A stretch of 19,957 nt of DNA. Origin: Sphaerochaetaceae bacterium (GTDB lineage: Bacteria > Spirochaetota > Spirochaetia > Sphaerochaetales > Sphaerochaetaceae). Under the pieces are notes generated by a model. It did not search any database and was not told the origin of the DNA. It worked only from the letters and a program-made list of their open reading frames with translations. The DNA lies in the NCBI GenBank assembly GCA_023231265.1, contig JALNVT010000023.1, positions 1 through 19,957 of the forward strand. Reading direction: 5' to 3'. Both the position numbers and the translations under genes were made by a program. Numbering within the stretch: position 1 is the stretch's first letter; each line of letters begins with the position of its first letter. Positions 15,230 through 19,957 of this stretch are shown one piece after another.

Positions 15230-16459
15230 GCTGGAGAAAGAATGATGATGGGGCTAGATATTGGTTCTGGAACAATTCGTTGTGTGATTGGCTCCATCGG
15301 ACGTGACGATCAATTTATGGTAGATAGTATCTGTGAGAGACCCAGCGAAGGTGTCCTTCATGGTTCTATTATCAACATTGAACAAGCTGTTAGATCAATA
15401 AACAGTGTCATTAATGAAGCCCAATTATTAGCTGGTACAGAAATTGAAGATGTAGTTATTGGTGTTGGAGGGGAATCAATTCAAGGAACACTCAGTCAGG
15501 GTGTTGTTGGAATAAGTGACCCAGACCAGGAAATAAAAAAGGAAGATGTTATCAGATCAATGGAAGTTGCAAAAGCATTTGAACTTCCTGCAGACCGTGA
15601 GGTAGTTCATCTTCTGGTACAAGATTTTAAAATTGATGGAAGATCTGGAATAAAAGACCCAATTGATATGATTGGACGTAGATTGGAAACTAAAGTTCTT
15701 GTTGTTACAGCATCTTCTATTTTATGTCAAACTCACAGAAAATGTGTTCAACGTTTGGGTTTGAATGTAAGAAGGACCACACTTCAATGTCTAGCTGATG
15801 CTGATGTGACTTTATCTGCTGAAGAGAAAGAAATGGGAACAATATTGATCAATATTGGTTCAGGAACAACGGATATAATTTGTTATAGTGGTGGAACTCC
15901 AATGTACACTGGTGGTGTTAATCTCGGTGGTAATGCAGTTACTGATGATATTGCTCAGATTTTGAGCAAACCTCGTGCTGTTGCAGAGCAGTTGAAGATT
16001 GAAAGTGGACATTCTTTTGTTCCATCAGTATCTTCAGATGAAATGATAACCATACCCTCAGTTGGTGGAGTACCTGCTATTCAGCTACCAAAGAAAGAAC
16101 TTGCTAAAATCATTGAAGCTAGAATGGCTGAAATATTTTCAAGATTGCAGAATGAATTATTGAAATCGCCTAATATTGGGAATATCGGTGGTGGAGTCCT
16201 CCTCGTTGGAGGTGGTGCTTTATTATCTGGTGTGACAGACCTTGCTAGTGAAATTTTTAGATTACCTTGCAGAGTTGGTTTTCCTGAAGCTTTAGGCGGT
16301 TTGGATAGAAATTATATAAATCCTCAATATACAACTGTATTGGGATTGTTAAAAAGTAATGCTAAAAAGCAGATGGAATCTTCTTCTCCACAGAAAAAGA
16401 AGAAGAAAATCAACAAGAAAGGAAATGTAGTTTCCAGATTCTTTAAGAATATATTTTAA
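15227..16459 (+). CDS. ftsA: cell division protein FtsA
   Basis: FtsA is the actin-like ATPase that anchors FtsZ filaments to the membrane and recruits later divisome proteins. The 410-residue product has the phosphate-1 motif GLDIGSGTIRCVIG (9-22), a 1C domain with VGVGGESIQG, the phosphate-2 motif INIGSGTTDI, and the adenosine motif GGGVLLVGGGALLSG. The C-terminus ends in a Lys-rich linker and an amphipathic helix (VVSRFFKNIF), the membrane-targeting sequence of FtsA. Two starts are possible. TTG at 15227 has the better ribosome site and is used here; ATG at 15242 would drop five residues and place the protein start right before MMGLDIG. It is 19 bases after ftsQ and 34 bases before ftsZ. 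Confidence 0.94.
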   Translation: MAGERMMMGLDIGSGTIRCVIGSIGRDDQFMVDSICERPSEGVLHGSIINIEQAVRSINSVINEAQLLAGTEIEDVVIGVGGESIQGTLSQGVVGISDPDQEIKKEDVIRSMEVAKAFELPADREVVHLLVQDFKIDGRSGIKDPIDMIGRRLETKVLVVTASSILCQTHRKCVQRLGLNVRRTTLQCLADADVTLSAEEKEMGTILINIGSGTTDIICYSGGTPMYTGGVNLGGNAVTDDIAQILSKPRAVAEQLKIESGHSFVPSVSSDEMITIPSVGGVPAIQLPKKELAKIIEARMAEIFSRLQNELLKSPNIGNIGGGVLLVGGGALLSGVTDLASEIFRLPCRVGFPEALGGLDRNYINPQYTTVLGLLKSNAKKQMESSSPQKKKKKINKKGNVVSRFFKNIF

Positions 16460-16493
16460 TTTGAATTGAGATACAAGGAAATAGGTTAGTAAA

Positions 16494-17714
16494 ATGGATG
16501 TAGGAATGTTTGAAGTACAAGATATGATTTCCGGTGAGCAAGCAGTGGAAACTAACATCAAGGTAGTTGGTGTTGGTGGAGCTGGTGGTAATGCTATAAA
16601 CCGTATGATTGCAAGTGGTCTCAAGAAGGTAACTTTTGTAGCAATGAATACGGATATGCAGGCTTTACAACGTTCCAATGCTTCAACACGGTTGACTCTA
16701 GGAAAAGCTTTGACTGAAGGTCTAGGTGCTGGTGGTATTCCAGAAATTGGTGAGAAGGCTGCTCTTGAAAGCAAAGAAGAAATAAAAGAAGAGTTAGAAG
16801 ATGCTGACATGGTATTTGTAACAGCCGGAATGGGTGGTGGTACTGGAACTGGTGCTGCTCCAATAGTTGCAGAAGTTGCAAAATCAAACAACGCCTTGAC
16901 AGTTGGTGTTGTAACAACTCCTTTTTCATTCGAAGGAAAGAAAAAACTGGCTCTTGCTGAGGCTGGAATTGAGAAGCTCAGAGCTCAAGTTGATACTCTA
17001 ATAATCATTCCAAATCAATATTTATTGAACGTAGTAGAAAATAACACTCCTATAAAACAAGCATTCTTGATGGCTGATGAGGTTCTTTACATGGGTGTTC
17101 AGGGTATCTCAGAGTTGATTACTGAACCTGGTGAGATAAACATTGACTTTGCGGATGTAAGAACTGTAATGAAAGGCAAAGGCGATGCTCTTATGGGAAT
17201 CGGCTTTGGAGATGGAGCAAATCGTGCAGTTGATGCTGCAAGACAGGCAATAACCAATCCTTTACTTGCAAATGCTTCAATCAATGGAGCTAAAAGTGTT
17301 CTTGTAAACCTTGCCGGTACTGATACTCTGACAATCCAGGAGTATCAAGATGTTGTTGAGCTGATCACTGAAAATTGTGCTGAAGATGCTCTTATAATTG
17401 CAGGTCAATCATTCAATCCCGATTTAGGAGACAAAGTAAAAGTCACAGTTGTTGCAACAGGCTTTGAAAAGGTAACTGATAATGTGGGTGAGAGATTGTT
17501 CACAGCTCCAATAAATCCTGAGAAAAAGAAAGCTGATGAGGCTCCTGAGGTTGTTGAAGAGAAGAAAGAAGCTTCTTCTGATATGGCTGCAATTACCGTC
17601 AATAGATGGCAGGATTTACAGCAGAGAATTGGAACAAGTGCCAATGGTGGAGAGCCTGATGATTACAACATTCCAGCTGTTCTTCGTTACCAAAAGCGAG
17701 GAGACAAAAAATAA
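16494..17714 (+). CDS. ftsZ: cell division GTPase FtsZ
   Basis: FtsZ is the tubulin-like GTPase that polymerises into the Z-ring. The 406-residue product has a ~20-residue N-terminal extension, then IKVVGVGGAGGNAINRM (22-38), MNTDMQALQ (51-59), the tubulin signature AGMGGGTGTGAAP (111-123), the T7 loop INIDFADVRTVM and the globular C-terminal domain to about VVATGF. A charged linker of about 60 residues, rich in Glu/Lys, leads to the conserved C-terminal peptide DYNIPAVLRYQKR, which binds FtsA. The start at 16494 has only a modest AGG site; an ATG four codons later (16506) is a minor alternative. The stop codon overlaps the start of the xer gene by one base (TAATG), so the two are translationally coupled. 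Confidence 0.97.
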   Translation: MDVGMFEVQDMISGEQAVETNIKVVGVGGAGGNAINRMIASGLKKVTFVAMNTDMQALQRSNASTRLTLGKALTEGLGAGGIPEIGEKAALESKEEIKEELEDADMVFVTAGMGGGTGTGAAPIVAEVAKSNNALTVGVVTTPFSFEGKKKLALAEAGIEKLRAQVDTLIIIPNQYLLNVVENNTPIKQAFLMADEVLYMGVQGISELITEPGEINIDFADVRTVMKGKGDALMGIGFGDGANRAVDAARQAITNPLLANASINGAKSVLVNLAGTDTLTIQEYQDVVELITENCAEDALIIAGQSFNPDLGDKVKVTVVATGFEKVTDNVGERLFTAPINPEKKKADEAPEVVEEKKEASSDMAAITVNRWQDLQQRIGTSANGGEPDDYNIPAVLRYQKRGDKK

Positions 17715-18616
17715 TGAATTCCTATTTCTCTAAGATTTTGGATTCTTATAGAAACTATTTATTATTTGAAAGACGGTTGCAGAAAGCGACCGTCTTGGTT
17801 TATATACACGAAGTCACTTTATTTTTGAATTATCTTGAGATGTCTGAGATTCCATTGAATTCATTCAATTTAAAAAATGTTGAGAATTACTTGAGTGTGA
17901 ACACAGAGGAGAGAGAGCTCTCCTCCAGAACAAGTGCCAGAGATCTGAGTGCAATAAACTCCTTTGTTGGATACTTGATAATTACAGATGTCAGACAAGA
18001 TAATCCACTGGATCTTTTGGATTCCATAAAAATAGATTATAAGATACCTCTTGTTGTCACAAAAGAAGAGATCCAGGCTCTCTTAGATACAATGGATGGT
18101 GATGATGTTCTCTCAATCAGAGATGCCGCACTGTATGAGCTCATGTACAGCTGTGGTCTTAGAGCCAGTGAGGTTGTCAATCTTGATATAAACAATGATC
18201 AAGACCAGTTCTTGATTGTTACAGGTAAAAGAAACAAGATGAGATCTGTTCCAATTGGAGATGTAGCACGAGTGAAGCTTGATAGATACTACAGAGAATC
18301 TCGAAAATCTCTCCTACATGATAAAAATCAAGCACTTTTTTTGGGAAGAAGAGGTAAGAGACTCACCCGTCAAGCCATCTCAAAAAGACTTGAAGATTAC
18401 TGCTATAGATGTGGAGTTATAATTCATCTTCACACCTTCAGACACTGTTTTGCTACACATCTTCTTGAAGGTGGAGCCGATATAAGAGTGGTTCAGGAAC
18501 TTCTTGGACATTCTGATATCAAAACTACACAAATTTATACCAAAATTGCGGACAAATATCTCAAAGAAAGCTATATTAAATACCATAAAAGTTTACTAAA
18601 TAAGGATAAAAACTGA
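17714..18616 (+). CDS. tyrosine recombinase, XerC/XerD type
   Basis: The 300-residue product is a typical Xer recombinase. It has an N-terminal SAM-like core-binding domain (about 5-95) and a catalytic domain with the full set R150 (SCGLRASE), K172 (TGKRNKMR), H240-xx-R243 (HLHTFRH), H266 (LLGHSD) and the nucleophile Y275 (TTQIYTK). Xer proteins resolve chromosome dimers at dif next to the divisome. The H-box region reads HLHTFRH instead of the more usual PHxLRH. Whether it is the XerC or XerD partner, or a lone recombinase, cannot be told here, so no symbol is given. It overlaps ftsZ by one base and the next gene by one base (TGATG), which ties its expression to division. No integron or phage context is visible. 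Confidence 0.92.
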   Translation: MNSYFSKILDSYRNYLLFERRLQKATVLVYIHEVTLFLNYLEMSEIPLNSFNLKNVENYLSVNTEERELSSRTSARDLSAINSFVGYLIITDVRQDNPLDLLDSIKIDYKIPLVVTKEEIQALLDTMDGDDVLSIRDAALYELMYSCGLRASEVVNLDINNDQDQFLIVTGKRNKMRSVPIGDVARVKLDRYYRESRKSLLHDKNQALFLGRRGKRLTRQAISKRLEDYCYRCGVIIHLHTFRHCFATHLLEGGADIRVVQELLGHSDIKTTQIYTKIADKYLKESYIKYHKSLLNKDKN

Positions 18617-19371
18617 TGGAAATGCATCTCTTAATATTTTTACTTCCTCTCATCTTTCTTGCAGGATTTGTTGATTCAATAGCTGGTGGTGGTGGATTGA
18701 TATCTCTGACTTCGTATATGGCATTTGGGATACCATCTCATGTTGCTTTGGGCACAAATAAATTTGCGGCATGCAGTGGAACAACCGTTGCTGCAACCCG
18801 ATACATCAAGGCAGGTCAGGTGAATTTTAAAATCTGTATATTCGCTGCAATATCTGCTTTGATAGGATCTTCAATAGGTGCACGTCTTGTTCTTTTAACT
18901 AGTGATGTTTTCATCAAATACATGCTAATCATTGTTGTTCCAATACTTGCCGTTTTTACCGCTCTTAAAAAAGATTTTGGTCATGGTGGTGAAGTTGAAG
19001 AGAGTGCAAAAGTTTATGCTATCTGTGCTCTTATATCATTCGTTGTTGGTGGCTATGATGGATTCTTTGGTCCTGGTACTGGAATGTTCCTTACATTCTT
19101 CTTCACAGCCTTACTCAATATGGATATCACAAAAGCCTGTGGAAACACTAAAATTATAAACCTTGCAAGCAATATTGCTGCATTATCTACATTCATATAT
19201 TTTGGTAACATCAACTATGCAATAGCAGTTCCATGTGCAGCCGCACAGATTGCTGGTAGTTATGTTGGCTCTGGTCTTGCTATAAAGAAAGGTGTTGATA
19301 TTGTCAAACCTATCATGTTGATTGTACTTGCGCTTCTTCTGCTTAAAGTTGTATATGATCTAACTTTCTAA
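18616..19371 (+). CDS. TSUP family (TauE/SafE) membrane permease
   Basis: The 251-residue protein has about seven or eight membrane helices arranged as two related halves. The first begins with GFVDSIAGGGGLISLTSYM (17-35), followed by HVALGTNKFAACSGT. The second has GGYDGFFGPGTGMFLTF followed by GNTKIINLASN. These paired Gly-rich and N-K/N-x-x-N motifs mark the TauE/SafE family, whose members move sulfur compounds or organic anions such as sulfite, sulfoacetate or taurine-derived products across the inner membrane. The substrate here is unknown. The start codon overlaps the xer stop (TGATG), making it the last gene of the division operon, although no functional link to division is evident. 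A strong terminator follows. Confidence 0.88.
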   Translation: MEMHLLIFLLPLIFLAGFVDSIAGGGGLISLTSYMAFGIPSHVALGTNKFAACSGTTVAATRYIKAGQVNFKICIFAAISALIGSSIGARLVLLTSDVFIKYMLIIVVPILAVFTALKKDFGHGGEVEESAKVYAICALISFVVGGYDGFFGPGTGMFLTFFFTALLNMDITKACGNTKIINLASNIAALSTFIYFGNINYAIAVPCAAAQIAGSYVGSGLAIKKGVDIVKPIMLIVLALLLLKVVYDLTF

Positions 19372-19400
19372 TTGTTGAGATCAGACAGCATGAAGTCATC

Positions 19401-19454
19401 AAAACTCCTCATCTATATGCATGGAATTCATGCAGACAGATGAGAGTTTTTTTT
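19401..19454 (+). terminator. intrinsic terminator closing the mraZ-ftsZ-TSUP operon
   Basis: Left arm 19401-19414 (AAAACTCCTCATCT) pairs with 19438-19450, with one bulged base. An inner hairpin, TGCATG/CATGCA (19418-19423 with 19429-19434), fills the loop. Eight T (19447-19454) follow. It begins 30 bases after the permease stop. Confidence 0.92.
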
Positions 19455-19528
19455 CTCCGTGACTCTTAACTTTTAATTTAGCTGTTTTAAAATAATGCAA
19501 TTTACTGAGTTTTGAGTAAATGTAGTAT

Positions 19529-19957
19529 ATGAAAAGAGAAAATAAAATACTTCTATCATTGCTACCTTATTCTGTTGAAAGAAAGAAACTCTGGATGCTG
19601 AAGAACAATGCAAGTTACTTTGAGATCATGAAAGAGATAAAATTCCATGGTATTAAGAACATTGATGAGAGAATCTCCAGTTTGAAGGAGTTCAACACGT
19701 GCTTTGTAGATGAAGCACTGTATCCATCCAATCTTCTAAATTGTGATCTTCCTCCACTTAGACTTCAATCAAATGGTAACTTTCCAATCAATGGACGTAT
19801 TAAATTCGGAGTTGTTGGATCATCTGAAGCATCACATAAGATAATAAAATCATTCAAAACATTTGTGCAAGCAATCTTCAAGACAGACAGTGAGATTGTT
19901 GGAATTGGAAATGATGTATTCTATAAAACGGTTGAGCTCTGTGACGGTTATAATCGA
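19529..19957 (+). CDS. divergent DprA/Smf-like protein, N-terminal part (cut by window edge)
   Basis: The frame is open from the ATG at 19529 to the window end (143 residues), so the gene continues outside. An N-terminal ~60 residues are helical and Lys-rich. They are followed by DEALYPSNLLNCDLPPLRL (61-79) and NGNFP, which match the YPxxLxxxxDPPxxLxxxG entry of DprA. Then IKFGVVGSSEAS (91-102) takes the place of VGTRxAS. The next segment, SEIVGIGNDVFYKTVEL, takes the place of the usual SGxAxGID...AH. DprA loads RecA on incoming single-stranded DNA. The glycine pattern is altered, so this is a diverged homologue. The ATG has only a weak GAG upstream; TTAACT (19466-19471) and TAAAAT (19488-19493), 16 bases apart, are a possible promoter. 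The preceding operon terminator suggests independent transcription. Confidence 0.6.
   Translation, partial: MKRENKILLSLLPYSVERKKLWMLKNNASYFEIMKEIKFHGIKNIDERISSLKEFNTCFVDEALYPSNLLNCDLPPLRLQSNGNFPINGRIKFGVVGSSEASHKIIKSFKTFVQAIFKTDSEIVGIGNDVFYKTVELCDGYNR

Noticed and set aside
16349..16891. 180-codon minus-strand ORF over ftsA/ftsZ
   Set aside because: It lies antisense to firmly identified ftsA and ftsZ, and is rich in Pro/Ala/Thr from reading the complement of Gly-rich FtsZ codons. It has no independent signals.
17714..18616. Xer recombinase as a sign of a mobile element or integron
   Set aside because: It is embedded in the division operon by start/stop overlaps, with no attachment repeats, cassette genes or phage genes around it.

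Overview
The window is AT-rich bacterial chromosome made almost entirely of housekeeping genes. The gene set points to a spirochaete, probably Treponema-like. The main reasons are a GGGtGRT/NifU-like gene pair, a GH57 trio (a DUF3536 protein, a DUF4912 protein and a branching enzyme), and a pared-down division cluster followed by a Xer recombinase and a DprA-like gene. This assignment is inference from protein families and gene order; there is no rRNA here to settle it. I see no insertion sequence, prophage, CRISPR array, tRNA or rRNA.

Layout. 1-849 (+) is the 3' end of recN. 850-981 holds stacked inverted repeats between convergent genes. 982-2680 (-) is a two-gene operon: a NifU-like Fe-S scaffold, then a GGGtGRT protein of unknown function. 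2998-5325 (-) is a large GH57/DUF3536 protein with its own terminator. Divergent from it, 5721-8057 (+) is a DUF4912 protein directly abutting a GH57 glucan branching enzyme, closed by a strong terminator. About 1 kb without a recognisable gene follows (8102-9122). Its last ~100 bases carry a candidate MraZ-box array overlapping a candidate promoter.

9123-19371 (+) reads as one long unit: mraZ, rsmH, ftsL-like, murF, mraY, ftsW, ftsQ, ftsA, ftsZ, xerC/D-like and a TSUP permease. Spacings are short or overlapping, and it ends at a strong intrinsic terminator (19401-19454). The right edge holds the 5' part of a divergent dprA-like gene.

How they work together. MraZ probably regulates its own operon. 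RsmH modifies 16S rRNA. MurF and MraY make the last cytoplasmic and the first lipid-linked peptidoglycan precursors. FtsL, FtsW, FtsQ, FtsA and FtsZ build the divisome. The Xer protein probably resolves chromosome dimers at division. The GH57 trio probably acts on storage alpha-glucan. Nothing here is clearly a new system. The least understood parts are the GGGtGRT/NifU-like operon and the DUF3536/DUF4912/GH57 set.
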